Source of the DNA: JASEHD01 sp964471945
GTDB lineage: Bacteria > Bacteroidota > Ignavibacteria > UBA10030 > SZUA-254
Direction: 5' to 3'
Length of the DNA: 27,825 nucleotides
Assembly (NCBI GenBank): GCA_964471945.1
Contig: CAYYIJ010000021.1
Coordinates: 1 to 27,825 of the forward strand
Shown here: positions 6,679 to 16,235 of the stretch, piece after piece
How the letters are laid out: the number at the start of each line of letters is the position of its first letter
How positions within the stretch are numbered: position 1 is the first letter of the stretch
Position numbers and translations under genes: made by a program
The notes under the pieces: model-generated
Seen by the model: only the letters and a program-made list of their open reading frames with translations
Databases searched by the model: none
Told to the model about the DNA's origin: nothing

Positions 6679-8025
6679 TTATTGTGCTAAAACTGTTTCT
6701 TCATATTTATAAATTGGTAGCTTAGGAATTGGTTTGGCTGACAGTTCTCCTATACAAATATCTTTTTTGATACTATGGATTGTAATATCTTGTATTGTAT
6801 TAACAATTGAATAATCTCCAATAACTGATACACGAACGTAATTTTTACCTAATCCTGAAATGTAATTATGGCGTAAATTAGATTCGAAAAGTACGGAAAG
6901 TTTTCGTCCAACAAAAGAAGAATAAAATGCAGCACGTTTCTCTTGACTAAGTTTTTGAAGCAAAATATTTCTCTCATGTCGAATTCGAGGTTCAATTTTT
7001 TCTGAACAATGTTCAGCCGTTGTATTTTTGCGTTCTGAATATGTAAACACATGCAGATACGAAATCGGCAGTTGTTTCAGGAATTGGTATGTTGATTCAA
7101 ACAATTCGTCAGATTCACCAGGGTATCCAACAATCACATCAATCCCGATTCCGGCATCTGCATCCTTTTTTTTGATATATTCGATTAATTTAAAGTATTC
7201 CGTGGTAAGGCATCGCCGTTGCATTTTTTTGAGGATCGCATCATTTCCACTCTGGAGAGGAATATGAAAATGATTACAATATTTATCAGATTCTAAAATG
7301 AAATCGATCATTTCCTTAGACAACAGGTTTGGTTCAATAGAGCTAATACGAATTCGCCCGATACCATCAACAATTTCTAAAGCTCGCAACAGACTAAATA
7401 AATTTGTTCCAATCTTTCTTCCATAATCTCCGACGTTAACACCGGTCAGAACAATTTCTTTATATCCCTTCTCAGCAATTTGATGAGCTTGGAGAAGAAT
7501 ATTTTCAATCGGAAAACTTCGGCTTTCGCCGCGTGCTAAAGGAACAGTACAGAATGCACATTTGTAATCGCATCCATCTTGTATTTTAAGAAATGCACGT
7601 GTTCGTTTACCAACATCTGCAGAATATGCCGGATTAAAATCCACCGCTTCATCGATGCAAGAAACAAAAATCTGTGGAATATCGCTTTTTTTGAAATTAT
7701 TTAAATAATGAATAATATTAAATTTTTCATGGGAACCCAAAATCAAATCTACTCCTTCTATAGAAGCGATCTCATTCGGTTTAAGCTGAGCATAACAGCC
7801 AACTACGATAACGAATGCGTGCGGAGAATGCCGCAGAATACGCCGGATAAGTTGGCGACATTCACGCTCGGCACGGTCTGTAACGCTGCAAGTGTTCAAC
7901 ACATAAACATCACATGCTTCGCCCGGGTTGATAATCTCAAATTCTCTTTGCAAAAATTGCCGACCAATCGTCGATGTCTCTGCGAAGTTTAATTTACATC
8001 CGATTGTTTGAAATGCAACTCTCAT
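6679..8025 (-). CDS. mtaB: MtaB-like tRNA methylthiotransferase (ms2t6A37)
   Basis: 448 residues with the three-domain layout of methylthiotransferases. The N-terminal UPF0004 domain carries the auxiliary 4Fe-4S cysteines C10, C46 and C77 (QTIGCKLN, LNTCSVT, VVGCYAQ). The radical-SAM cluster is C152, C156, C159 in GCDYKCAFC. A TRAM RNA-binding domain occupies about residues 375-440. TIGCKLN and the short GCDYKCAFCTVP fit the MtaB/YqeV subgroup better than MiaB or RimO. It would add a methylthio group to t6A at position 37 of tRNAs reading ANN codons. It opens an operon with the DUF5683 gene (20 nt), truA and the M48 protease. The rpsA terminator lies just upstream, so its promoter must overlap that hairpin. 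Confidence 0.92.
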   Translation of the reverse strand: MRVAFQTIGCKLNFAETSTIGRQFLQREFEIINPGEACDVYVLNTCSVTDRAERECRQLIRRILRHSPHAFVIVVGCYAQLKPNEIASIEGVDLILGSHEKFNIIHYLNNFKKSDIPQIFVSCIDEAVDFNPAYSADVGKRTRAFLKIQDGCDYKCAFCTVPLARGESRSFPIENILLQAHQIAEKGYKEIVLTGVNVGDYGRKIGTNLFSLLRALEIVDGIGRIRISSIEPNLLSKEMIDFILESDKYCNHFHIPLQSGNDAILKKMQRRCLTTEYFKLIEYIKKKDADAGIGIDVIVGYPGESDELFESTYQFLKQLPISYLHVFTYSERKNTTAEHCSEKIEPRIRHERNILLQKLSQEKRAAFYSSFVGRKLSVLFESNLRHNYISGLGKNYVRVSVIGDYSIVNTIQDITIHSIKKDICIGELSAKPIPKLPIYKYEETVLAQ

Positions 8026-8040
8026 TGTTCAAAATACAAA

Positions 8041-8062
8041 GAGTTGTCTAAAAAGACAACTC
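8041..8062 (-). terminator. Rho-independent terminator after rpsA
   Basis: GAGTTGTCT and AGACAACTC form a perfect 9-bp stem with a 4-nt loop. On the minus strand it is followed by TTTGTATTTTG. It lies 31 nt past the rpsA stop and 16 nt before the mtaB ATG. Confidence 0.85.
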
Positions 8063-8093
8063 CTTTTAACATAAGATAATAGTTCTCGGGAAA

Positions 8094-9938
8094 TCACATC
8101 ATAAAATCTGATGTTGGCGGTTCATTGAATTCCTCAGGAATTGGCTCTGTCGGTTTTGTAGAGATTTCAGCAACTTCCTTCAATGTCATCGGTTGCAGCT
8201 TATGTTTTACAACGTATTCATCGATTGTTTTTTGTTCTCTGTGCTTCAGATACTCGACCACCGATAATACGATTTTCTTAACTTCTTTATCAAACTCAAT
8301 AACAGTCAATGGAATCACATCATTCACACGGAAGGATTCTGCTATGTTTTTCATTTGAGTTAATGATAACTGAGACATAGGAACAAACCCATCAACACCA
8401 TCCGGCATCTCTACGATAACACCTTTTTCAATCAGACGTACAATTTTACCGGTTGTTTCCGTTCCGACTTTATAAACATCCATAAAATTCTCCCATGGAT
8501 TCTCTTTTACCTGTTTATACCCGAGTGAGATACGACGCTGTTCAACATCAATTCCGAGAATCACAATTTCAAGCTTATCACCTTTTTTCACTATTTCACC
8601 GGGATGGCGGATTTTTTTTGTCCACGATAAATCAGAGATGTGAACCAATCCATCCACGCCTTCCTCGAGTTCGACAAATACACCAAAATTAGTGAGATTA
8701 CGAACAGTTCCCGTATGCTTTGAATCAATTGGATATTTTTGTAAAAGTGAAAGCCATGGATCAGGCTCAAGCTGCTTCATGCCTAACGATATCTTTTTAT
8801 TTTCCTTGTCTAAGCTTAAAATTATCGCATCAACCATCTGTCCCATTGAAACCACTTGTGAAGGATGCTTAATATGCTGAGTCCAACTCATTTCCGATAT
8901 GTGAATTAATCCCTCGATACCTTTTTCAATCTCGATGAATGCGCCGTAATCTGCTAAAGAAACAACTTTACCCGTAACCTTAGTACTAATAGGATATTTA
9001 TTTTCGATGTTCTCCCATGGATGTGGTTGAAGTTGTTTAAGTCCAAGTGAAATTCGTCTCTTCGCTTCATCAAAATCGAGCACGACAACATTAATCGTTT
9101 GATCAAGTCTCAGGACCTCAGAGGGGTGATTGATTCGTCCCCAAGAAAGATCTGTGATATGAATAAGTCCATCAACACCACCTAAATCAACAAACACACC
9201 AAAATCGGTGATTGCCTTAACAGTCCCTTCGAGCACCTGACCTTTTTCTAAGCTATTGAGGATAGCACTGCGCTGTTCTTGTACTTCTGCTTCAATAAGA
9301 ACTTTATGACTTACAACAACATTCTCATTTGGATGATTGATCTTTGCGACCTTGAATTCCATCGATTTTCCAAGGAATTGATCAAAATCTCTAACCGGTT
9401 TAATATCAATCTGAGAGCCAGGTAAAAAGGCATCCAATCCAAACAAATCAACAACCAAACCGCCTTTAATCCGGCGTGTAACTTTCCCCGTAAGTACCTC
9501 CCCTTTAATATGAGCGTCAACAATCTTTTCCCACGTACGCATGAAATCGGCACGTTTCCGCGAAAGCACAAGCTGTCCATCTTTATTTTCTACGCTCTCT
9601 AAAAAAACTTCTATCTCATCTCCAGGCTTCAATTCATCAATATTCGGAAATTCTGATATCGGTACAAGTCCCTCCGATTTAAATCCAATATCGATTGCAA
9701 CACTGTTATCCGTGATTGCAACAATTTTACCTTTAACGATTTGATATTCTTGGATGTTGGTGAATGTTTGATCGTACAATCGTGATAAAGCTTTATACTC
9801 TTCTTCCGAATATTCCCGCTCTTCGATATTTGCAAGACTGAATTTTGGGGTGGGTTGTGTTGTGGTTCTAATTTTTGATGTTGCACTATCATCAATATTT
9901 ATATCCTGCAGGATTGTATTCTTCTGCTCTTCTGCCAT
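8094..9938 (-). CDS. rpsA: 30S ribosomal protein S1
   Basis: The 614-residue protein contains six S1 RNA-binding domains, at about residues 66-130, 146-213, 232-302, 317-390, 405-476 and 491-562. The DFGVFVDL / DGLIHITDLSW signature is strongest in domains 3-5. It binds mRNA on the 30S subunit and helps initiation. An acidic, low-complexity N-terminus (1-60) and a Pro/Glu-rich tail are usual for the FCB group. The ATG is preceded by AGGAG 7 nt upstream. It is the last gene of a cmk-ispH-rpsA cluster but is separated from ispH by 123 bp, enough for its own promoter or a regulatory leader. A perfect terminator hairpin follows. No domain is missing. Confidence 0.97.
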   Translation of the reverse strand: MAEEQKNTILQDINIDDSATSKIRTTTQPTPKFSLANIEEREYSEEEYKALSRLYDQTFTNIQEYQIVKGKIVAITDNSVAIDIGFKSEGLVPISEFPNIDELKPGDEIEVFLESVENKDGQLVLSRKRADFMRTWEKIVDAHIKGEVLTGKVTRRIKGGLVVDLFGLDAFLPGSQIDIKPVRDFDQFLGKSMEFKVAKINHPNENVVVSHKVLIEAEVQEQRSAILNSLEKGQVLEGTVKAITDFGVFVDLGGVDGLIHITDLSWGRINHPSEVLRLDQTINVVVLDFDEAKRRISLGLKQLQPHPWENIENKYPISTKVTGKVVSLADYGAFIEIEKGIEGLIHISEMSWTQHIKHPSQVVSMGQMVDAIILSLDKENKKISLGMKQLEPDPWLSLLQKYPIDSKHTGTVRNLTNFGVFVELEEGVDGLVHISDLSWTKKIRHPGEIVKKGDKLEIVILGIDVEQRRISLGYKQVKENPWENFMDVYKVGTETTGKIVRLIEKGVIVEMPDGVDGFVPMSQLSLTQMKNIAESFRVNDVIPLTVIEFDKEVKKIVLSVVEYLKHREQKTIDEYVVKHKLQPMTLKEVAEISTKPTEPIPEEFNEPPTSDFMM

Positions 9939-10061
9939 TAAATCTCCTAAAATGTGACTACTAACATTTATTTACAATTATCAAAGTTTCATTGTGCGAG
10001 CACCCGTCATCTGAAGTACTTTAAACACAATTCTTTCTTTGATGGTTATTATTTTAATTAA

Positions 10062-10955
10062 TTAATGATGACTACATAAATCTTCGATTGTTAATTTTAT
10101 CCGCTCCATTAACCATTGAGGTGTTGAGGTTGCTCCACTAACACCGACACTATTAACACCCTCAAACCAGATTGGTTTAAGCTCATTTTCACTTTCCACG
10201 AAATAAGTTCGAGGATTCGCTTTTTTACAAACTTGAAATAATACCTTACCATTCGAGCTATTTCGACCTGCGACAAAAACTATTACTTCATTTCCACTCG
10301 CAAACTCTTGCAGCTTCTTATCTCGACCAAAAACCTGTCCACAAATAGTATCCTTAGCGTAAAAATCAATCGCTTGATCTTCAAATCTCTCTACTGTTAA
10401 ATCTTTAATCCTCTTCTGAAATTCATCCCTGAGCAGGTAGAATGTTTGTTTATCCATAGTCGTTTGTGAAAATAAAACAGTTTTCCGGCTCAGATTTACT
10501 CGATTAATTTCATCAAGCGATTTTATGACAATGGCTTCACCATTCGTCTGACCGACCAAACCTATCACCTCTGCATGATCATTTTTTCCGTATATAACAA
10601 CCTGATAACCTTCGTCGTAAAATTTTTTTATCCGCTCTTGAACTTTTTTAACAACAGGGCACGTTGCATCAACAATATTGATGCCTAATTGACGGGCATT
10701 TTCAAATGTTGCCGGAGGTTCACCATGTGCACGAATTATCACTTTCCCTCGTTTGATATCAGGCAGATCAGAGTGTGTAACTGATTTTAGACCTTGGCTC
10801 TCAAGCCGCCTTATCTCCATCGGATTATTAATAATATCACCGAGTACGTATAATGATTCACCGGTTACGTTAGTTTTCAATTCTGCCTCAGCCACACTAA
10901 TCGTTCTGATAACACCCCAACAAAAGCCAGCACTTGTATCAATTCGTACAATCAT
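10062..10955 (-). CDS. ispH: 4-hydroxy-3-methylbut-2-enyl diphosphate reductase (IspH/LytB)
   Basis: 297 residues, normal length. The 4Fe-4S enzyme makes IPP and DMAPP in the last step of the MEP pathway. The three cluster cysteines are present: C12 (GFCWGV), C99 (DATCPVV) and C205 (TICGQ). Substrate-site residues are H77 (RAHGEPP), H127 and E129 (NDHAEV), SQTTMD, NSSNG and SGATSTP. The equivalent of E. coli His41 is replaced: GDIINNPMEI has N43 where most members read V/I-H-N. The start overlaps the cmk stop by 4 nt (ATGA), implying coupling. rpsA follows 123 bp downstream. Identity is sure; the consequence of the Asn is open. Confidence 0.95.
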   Translation of the reverse strand: MIVRIDTSAGFCWGVIRTISVAEAELKTNVTGESLYVLGDIINNPMEIRRLESQGLKSVTHSDLPDIKRGKVIIRAHGEPPATFENARQLGINIVDATCPVVKKVQERIKKFYDEGYQVVIYGKNDHAEVIGLVGQTNGEAIVIKSLDEINRVNLSRKTVLFSQTTMDKQTFYLLRDEFQKRIKDLTVERFEDQAIDFYAKDTICGQVFGRDKKLQEFASGNEVIVFVAGRNSSNGKVLFQVCKKANPRTYFVESENELKPIWFEGVNSVGVSGATSTPQWLMERIKLTIEDLCSHH

Positions 10956-11629
10956 TGTTTCCTAAGAATTTCTGTCACTCTCTTTACAATAAAGTCAACC
11001 TGTTCTTTCATCGTCAGACACGAAGTATCAAGTATCAATGCATCATCAGCTTTCCGGAGCGGACTTATGTTTCGTTTAGAATCTTTTTGGTCTCTTTCTC
11101 CGATTTGTTTTACCAACTCGTCAATAGAAACTTGTACTCCGTCGCAAGCTAAATCTTTTTGCCGACGGCGTGCGCGTTCACTGATATCCGCACTCATATA
11201 AATTTTCAGATCAGCGTAAGGGAATACAACCGTTCCGATGTCTCTTCCTTCAAGGACAACACCGCCTTGTTTTCCCAAAAGGCGTTGCTTACGTACAAGC
11301 ACTTCGCGGAGTTTTGGTATCGCGCTTACAGCACTGACTGCTTTCGTAACTGCTTGAGATCGGATTGATCTCGTTACATCCTCATCATCAAGAAATACGT
11401 GCACCTGACCATGCCTTTGCTCCAACCGAATACTTGTTTTCTTAGCCATAAAGATAATTTTATCTTCATCGTAAAGATCAATCCCTGTACGCAGAACTTT
11501 CAATGTTACTGCACGATACATTGCTCCTGTATCGATGTACAAATATCCTAAACGCTTTGCAACTAATTTTGATGTCGTACTCTTACCGGAGGCAGCCGGA
11601 CCATCGATAGCAATGACTAATTTTTTCAA
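10952..11629 (-). CDS. cmk: Cytidylate kinase
   Basis: The frame opens further upstream, but the family N-terminus KKLVIAIDGPAASGKST indicates a TTG start at 11629, giving 225 residues. The longer form (start 11749) would add 40 hydrophobic residues and run into the divergent trmH gene, so it is rejected. The P-loop GPAASGKST is at about residues 10-18. DTGAMYRA, LEGRDIGTVVFP, a lid segment RARRRQKD and ILDTS near the end are all typical of Cmk. It phosphorylates CMP and dCMP with ATP. It is first in the cmk-ispH-rpsA cluster and overlaps ispH by 4 nt. The non-ATG start may lower its translation. Confidence 0.93.
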   Translation of the reverse strand: MKKLVIAIDGPAASGKSTTSKLVAKRLGYLYIDTGAMYRAVTLKVLRTGIDLYDEDKIIFMAKKTSIRLEQRHGQVHVFLDDEDVTRSIRSQAVTKAVSAVSAIPKLREVLVRKQRLLGKQGGVVLEGRDIGTVVFPYADLKIYMSADISERARRRQKDLACDGVQVSIDELVKQIGERDQKDSKRNISPLRKADDALILDTSCLTMKEQVDFIVKRVTEILRKQ

Positions 11630-11683
11630 TAATTCTGCGATTTTTAGGATTAATAAGCATGATAATATACAAAATTCCTTCCA

Positions 11684-11715
11684 TTGAATCAAAAATAAGA
11701 AAATGATTATATTTA
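11684..11715 (+). promoter_or_regulatory. Likely promoter of the trmH-type gene
   Basis: TTG at 11684 and TATATTTA at 11708-11715 are 21 bp apart, close to the FCB-type TTG/TAnnTTTG pattern. TTGAAT-N18-TATATT also reads as a sigma-70 form. The ATG at 11719 starts only about 5 nt after the -10 hexamer, so the mRNA could be leaderless. Confidence 0.5.
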
Positions 11716-11718
11716 GGT

Positions 11719-12258
11719 ATGCGAAAACTTTCACACGAAGAGATAGCAAAAAAACGGCTTAAAATTGAACAGCTAAAAAACAAAATCAGGTTTCCAATTT
11801 ATGGTTTGTTGGATAATATCAGGAGCTTGTATAATGTCGGTTCGATCTTTCGCACTGCCGACGGTGCAAGATTAGCAAAACTTTTTCTTTGTGGATATAC
11901 ACCTTACCCGCCAAGGAAAGAAATTGAAAAAACCGCATTAGGAGCAACTTCAACAGTCCCGTGGGAATATCACCATGATCCAATTCCCATAATACATCAT
12001 CTTAAATCTCAAGGTGTTCGCATTTGTGTTCTCGAACATACTGATAAAAGTCTGCCATACCACTCACTCACAAAAAAAGATTTTCCTCTTTGCATCATTG
12101 TCGGGAATGAAATAACGGGGGTAACAAAAGATATATTACCTTATGCAGATATAGCAATCGATATCCCAATGTATGGGATGAAACAGTCGCTTAATGCGTC
12201 GATCGCCTTTGGTATTACTATCTTCGATTGTGTTAGAATTTTCAAAACGACAAAATAA
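11719..12258 (+). CDS. TrmH/SpoU-family RNA 2'-O-methyltransferase
   Basis: 179 residues, the small single-domain SPOUT type seen in Bacteroidota and relatives. Motif 1 is LDNIRSLYNVGSIFRTADGA (31-50). Motif 2 is VGNEITGV (128-135) and motif 3 is IPMYGMKQSLNAS (149-161), which together form the knotted SAM site and carry the catalytic Arg45 and Asn. It would methylate a ribose in tRNA or rRNA; the exact target cannot be read from the sequence. A helical N-terminal extension (1-25, HEEIAKKRLKIEQLK) is normal for this group. It is the only clear plus-strand gene. It diverges from cmk and converges with the histidine kinase 8 bp away, with no terminator between. Confidence 0.92.
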   Translation: MRKLSHEEIAKKRLKIEQLKNKIRFPIYGLLDNIRSLYNVGSIFRTADGARLAKLFLCGYTPYPPRKEIEKTALGATSTVPWEYHHDPIPIIHHLKSQGVRICVLEHTDKSLPYHSLTKKDFPLCIIVGNEITGVTKDILPYADIAIDIPMYGMKQSLNASIAFGITIFDCVRIFKTTK

Positions 12259-12266
12259 TAATCTTA

Positions 12267-15200
12267 TTATCTTTGCTCGTCGAGAATTTCTCGGATACGC
12301 TGAAGAATTTTTTCGGGCATATATGGTTTTTGGATGAAATCTTTAGCACCGGCATCGAGTAATTCTTTTTTCAAGTTTGGATCGAAATATCCACTGGCAA
12401 GAATGGCTGCTACATTTGCTTTCACTTCTTTCATCTTCATAAACATCTCGAAGCCCCCTAACCGAGGTAACCCCATATCTGATAAAACAAGATTAATATC
12501 ATCTTTGTTCAATCTGAATATTTCTATTCCCTCTTGCCCATCCTTCGCAATCAAAACTTTATATCCGTGATCTTCGAAGATAGCAGCAAGTAGGTTAGCA
12601 AGCATCTCCTCGTCTTCGACAATAAGAATTGTCTCACTTGCTCCTGGAGTTAAAACGATCCTGTCCTCTTTTCCTCTATCCTCATTCGTTTCTATTTCAG
12701 CAAGGGGAAAGTAAAGTGTGAATGTTGAACCGACTCCTAATGAACTATTAACCTCAACAAAGCCGTTGTGACTATTGACAACCCCATAGACAACAGAAAG
12801 CCCCAAACCGGTTCCTTTACCTAATTCTTTAGTTGTAAAAAACGGCTCGAACATACGATTGCGAGTTTCTTCATCCATTCCCACTCCTGTATCTGTTATA
12901 CTTATGAAGATATATCCGGAAGCAGTTGCATCGGAAAATTTTTGTTGTGTTTCCGCGATATTCATCAATCCTGTCGAAATAATGATTCTCTCTTCAGCCA
13001 TATCATCGATCTTACTCACCGCGGCAATAGCATCCCTAGCATTCACGCAAAGGTTTAAGAGAGCAATATGCAGTTGGCTGGAATCAGCAATTATTGAAGG
13101 TAGATTTTCATGGAGCATATTTTCGATGCTGATATTTTTAGGAAATGTCTGCTTTAACATTCTTGTTAATTCGAGAACTAATTCATTAACATCTATTGTG
13201 CTAAATAATGGCTCATCTTTCCGTGCAAATGTTAACAGTTGACGAACTAAGTCGGCACCCCTCTTAACCGCTTTCTTTATTGTATCTGTACACTGAGCCG
13301 CCCTCTGGGGATCTGATATTCCCGATTCGAGAAGCGAAGTATAACCAAGAATGATACCTAAAATATTATTAAAATCATGGGCTATCCCACCTGCCAAAGT
13401 ACCGATGCTTTCCATCTTTTGAGCTTGACGAAGTTGCTCTTCAAGTTTTTTACGTTCCGTAATATCGCGAAGGAAAGCTCGATACCCTACAATATTTCCT
13501 GCTACGTCCAATACTGTTGATGCACTTTCAAGAACGACTTTTTTTTCACCGTTTTTTCTTTTAATAATAACTTCTAAATCATGTAATAATCGATGCTGGG
13601 TTAAGTAATTTCTGAAAATCTCGCGGTCATCGGGATTGGAATAAAGCTCACACACACTTCCGATACCTAACAATTCTTCTTTTGTAGAATATCCAAAAAG
13701 TTCAACGCTCGCAGGATTCACATCTAACAATTTTCCGTCCACAGTACTGAAGATAATGCAATCCTGCGATTCCTCGAAGAGTGTGCGAAATTTTTCCTCC
13801 GAGTCCCTTAGCATTTCTTCGGCACGTCTATTCTCAGAAACATCTATTTGAGTCCCCCACCATCCTTTGACTGAGTTGTTCTCGATGATACCAACGAAAT
13901 TGTTTAAAAAAATCTTCGGATTTCCAAAGCGATCTAATTCGCGTGATTCAGCCTGGGTTAAGCGATAACCAGATCGAATGAAATTTGTGAATATCTCCAA
14001 ATTACGCGGTTCGTCCGGGATTAGCATATCCCCTAATTTTGTTCCTATTATCTCAGATGCTTTCAAGTAACCATACATCTGCGCCATCGCATCATTACAT
14101 TCAGCTAAATAAAAATGTTTAAAAAATAATTTGATTTGTTCATCTTCGGGCAGAAAGGTTGATATCGGAAAATCCGAATCAAAGCGCCAAATGCCTTCGG
14201 TACTTTGTTCAACGAATGCTCGATATCGATCCTTACTTTGTTTTAACGCTTCTTCGGCACGTTTCCGCTCGATAGCTTTCGCTACCTGTGTTGAAACGAA
14301 TTCAAGGATATGTTTTTCACGCTCTCCATAAATGGATGTATCAGAATAATGCTGGACGACCATAGCTCCGATCGTTTTTCCTTCAACGATTAACGGAACA
14401 CCTAACCAAATCGGGGCAGGTGCACCTACGAGTGTAGCTTCGCCTGTTCGCTCCAGTTCATCGCTCACCACTTGGTCGCATAATAGCGATTTACCTGTTC
14501 GTAGAACGTAGGCGGTCAAACCTTTCCCTGCACTCGCTGGCTCCGGTGGGTTATCAACTTCATCAACGAAATAAGGAAAATTTAGTAAATCCTTTTCACT
14601 ATCATAGAGCGAGATGTAAAAATTCTTTGCGTACATCAATTCACTAATGATTTTATGAATTGAGGCGAACAGTGTTTGAAGATTCCCGGCAACAGTGGTT
14701 TCTTCGGTGATTCGGTACAATGCTGATTCAAGCTCTTCAGCTTGTTTCAGCTCGGTAATATCTCTTGAGCTTCCAACTATACCAATAATGTTTCCGTTTT
14801 GATCACGGAAAGGTACCTTAGTTGTAGAAAACCAATGAACTTTTCCATCACTCAATAGAACTTTTTCGATTTTACCTAAAATTGGAGCCCCGGTTGTTAT
14901 TATTTTATGTTCATCATTGAATGCCCTCTCTGCATGATCTGTCGGAAAAAAATCAGCATCTGTTTTACCGATCGCATCCTCAACTTTTTTTACCCCTAAT
15001 ACTTTTGCTTGCGATTGGTTGATGCGTGTAAATCGCGAGGCTACATCCTTAAAATAAATTGTATCGGGAATAGTATCCATAATTGTATGTAACAATTCTG
15101 ATTCACGGATTAATTTTTCCTCAATTCGCTTTCTCTCGGTAATATCAATCGCTGTTCCGAAAACGCGTTCGATCTTCCCATCTTCATTTTTCAATGGAAG

Positions 15201-16223
15201 GAAATTCGCACTCCAAACATAGCCCCAAACGTTTATATCCATCTCTCCAGTAATTCCTTCATGGTAAACGTTTCTCAATATCCGGATAACGTCCGGATTA
15301 TCTTTATATAACTCGAAAGCAGATAATCCAACAACCTGATCGGGTTTCAATCCAAGTTTTTCTAACCCTTTGCCGCGAGAGAGAAGGAATTTACCTTCCG
15401 AGTCTAATTCAAAAGCAAGGATATCTAAATTATCCATCGTCAATTGTAAACGTTCAGCAATATTTTGAAGCTCCCCCTCAGCACGATGACGTTTGGTTAT
15501 ATCTCGTGCCACACAAACCATCGCAATAGGTTTCCCCTTATCATTATCTACAACGGACGTCCATAATTCTACAGGAAAATCTGTTCCATCTTTTTTCCTT
15601 TGCAGTAACACACCGTGCCATCCACCTGAGAGCGTTGCAGTATAAATTTGTTCAAGAAGTTCTGCTGAATTGCCAGGTGATCGAAGTATTGTGATTTTCT
15701 TCCCTATTAATTCTTCATCAGTATATCCATACATCAGACACATTGCTGGATTAACAAATAACAAATTTTCCTGCAAGTCGGTTAACAAAAAAGCATCCTT
15801 CGTACAACTTACTGCATGTGCAAGAAGTCGGATCTCTTTTTCAGATTGTATCCGCTCCGTAATATCCTGTGAAATTATGAGAATGTTAGCTGGTTTATTT
15901 TGTGCGGTAGAAATTGCGATAATTTTCGATACTAGAAAACGGATATTGTTATCAGGCAGCATCAGTCGATACTGAATTTGTTCACCATTTTGTTCCTTTA
16001 CATTGTTTTTAAAAAATTCAACTACCCGCCCCTTATCATCGGGATAAATATCATCAAAATAAAAAGTCCCTAAAATAGATTTTGAATCTCCAAACAACTT
16101 AATGTATGACTGACTGCCTGATAACCGTACCCCCTGGATATCAGTAAGGACTATAAGATCGCTCATATTTTCATATAGTGACGTGAGGATGTTATGAGTC
16201 TGTTGATTTATATCTAATTTCAT
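12267..16223 (-). CDS. Hybrid sensor histidine kinase with six PAS domains, a GAF domain and a receiver
   Basis: 1318 residues, no transmembrane segment, so cytosolic. Order: PAS (~12-125), PAS (~135-245), PAS (~255-365), PAS (~375-490), GAF (~505-655), PAS (~665-798), PAS (~808-922), then HisKA with the phosphorylated H949 in GGIAHDFNN. HATPase_c follows (N box NLCVNARDA with N1061; G1 DTGVGM 1111-1116; F box FEPFFT; G2 GKGTGLGL). A C-terminal REC has E1203/D1204, phosphoacceptor D1249 and K1299. Most PAS domains end in the DITERK linker. The layout fits an internal redox, ligand or light sensor, but no cofactor-binding motif (such as a LOV GXNCRFLQ) is seen. No separate response regulator or Hpt is nearby. 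It starts 12 nt after the AlbA_2 gene, in the same operon. Confidence 0.95.
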   Translation of the reverse strand: MKLDINQQTHNILTSLYENMSDLIVLTDIQGVRLSGSQSYIKLFGDSKSILGTFYFDDIYPDDKGRVVEFFKNNVKEQNGEQIQYRLMLPDNNIRFLVSKIIAISTAQNKPANILIISQDITERIQSEKEIRLLAHAVSCTKDAFLLTDLQENLLFVNPAMCLMYGYTDEELIGKKITILRSPGNSAELLEQIYTATLSGGWHGVLLQRKKDGTDFPVELWTSVVDNDKGKPIAMVCVARDITKRHRAEGELQNIAERLQLTMDNLDILAFELDSEGKFLLSRGKGLEKLGLKPDQVVGLSAFELYKDNPDVIRILRNVYHEGITGEMDINVWGYVWSANFLPLKNEDGKIERVFGTAIDITERKRIEEKLIRESELLHTIMDTIPDTIYFKDVASRFTRINQSQAKVLGVKKVEDAIGKTDADFFPTDHAERAFNDEHKIITTGAPILGKIEKVLLSDGKVHWFSTTKVPFRDQNGNIIGIVGSSRDITELKQAEELESALYRITEETTVAGNLQTLFASIHKIISELMYAKNFYISLYDSEKDLLNFPYFVDEVDNPPEPASAGKGLTAYVLRTGKSLLCDQVVSDELERTGEATLVGAPAPIWLGVPLIVEGKTIGAMVVQHYSDTSIYGEREKHILEFVSTQVAKAIERKRAEEALKQSKDRYRAFVEQSTEGIWRFDSDFPISTFLPEDEQIKLFFKHFYLAECNDAMAQMYGYLKASEIIGTKLGDMLIPDEPRNLEIFTNFIRSGYRLTQAESRELDRFGNPKIFLNNFVGIIENNSVKGWWGTQIDVSENRRAEEMLRDSEEKFRTLFEESQDCIIFSTVDGKLLDVNPASVELFGYSTKEELLGIGSVCELYSNPDDREIFRNYLTQHRLLHDLEVIIKRKNGEKKVVLESASTVLDVAGNIVGYRAFLRDITERKKLEEQLRQAQKMESIGTLAGGIAHDFNNILGIILGYTSLLESGISDPQRAAQCTDTIKKAVKRGADLVRQLLTFARKDEPLFSTIDVNELVLELTRMLKQTFPKNISIENMLHENLPSIIADSSQLHIALLNLCVNARDAIAAVSKIDDMAEERIIISTGLMNIAETQQKFSDATASGYIFISITDTGVGMDEETRNRMFEPFFTTKELGKGTGLGLSVVYGVVNSHNGFVEVNSSLGVGSTFTLYFPLAEIETNEDRGKEDRIVLTPGASETILIVEDEEMLANLLAAIFEDHGYKVLIAKDGQEGIEIFRLNKDDINLVLSDMGLPRLGGFEMFMKMKEVKANVAAILASGYFDPNLKKELLDAGAKDFIQKPYMPEKILQRIREILDEQR

Positions 16224-16235
16224 TGGGCTGCCTTA

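Noticed and set aside
11630..11749. N-terminal extension of cmk by 40 residues from an upstream start
   Set aside because: The extra residues are hydrophobic and unlike any Cmk. They overlap the start of the divergent trmH gene. The family alignment begins at the TTG at 11629.
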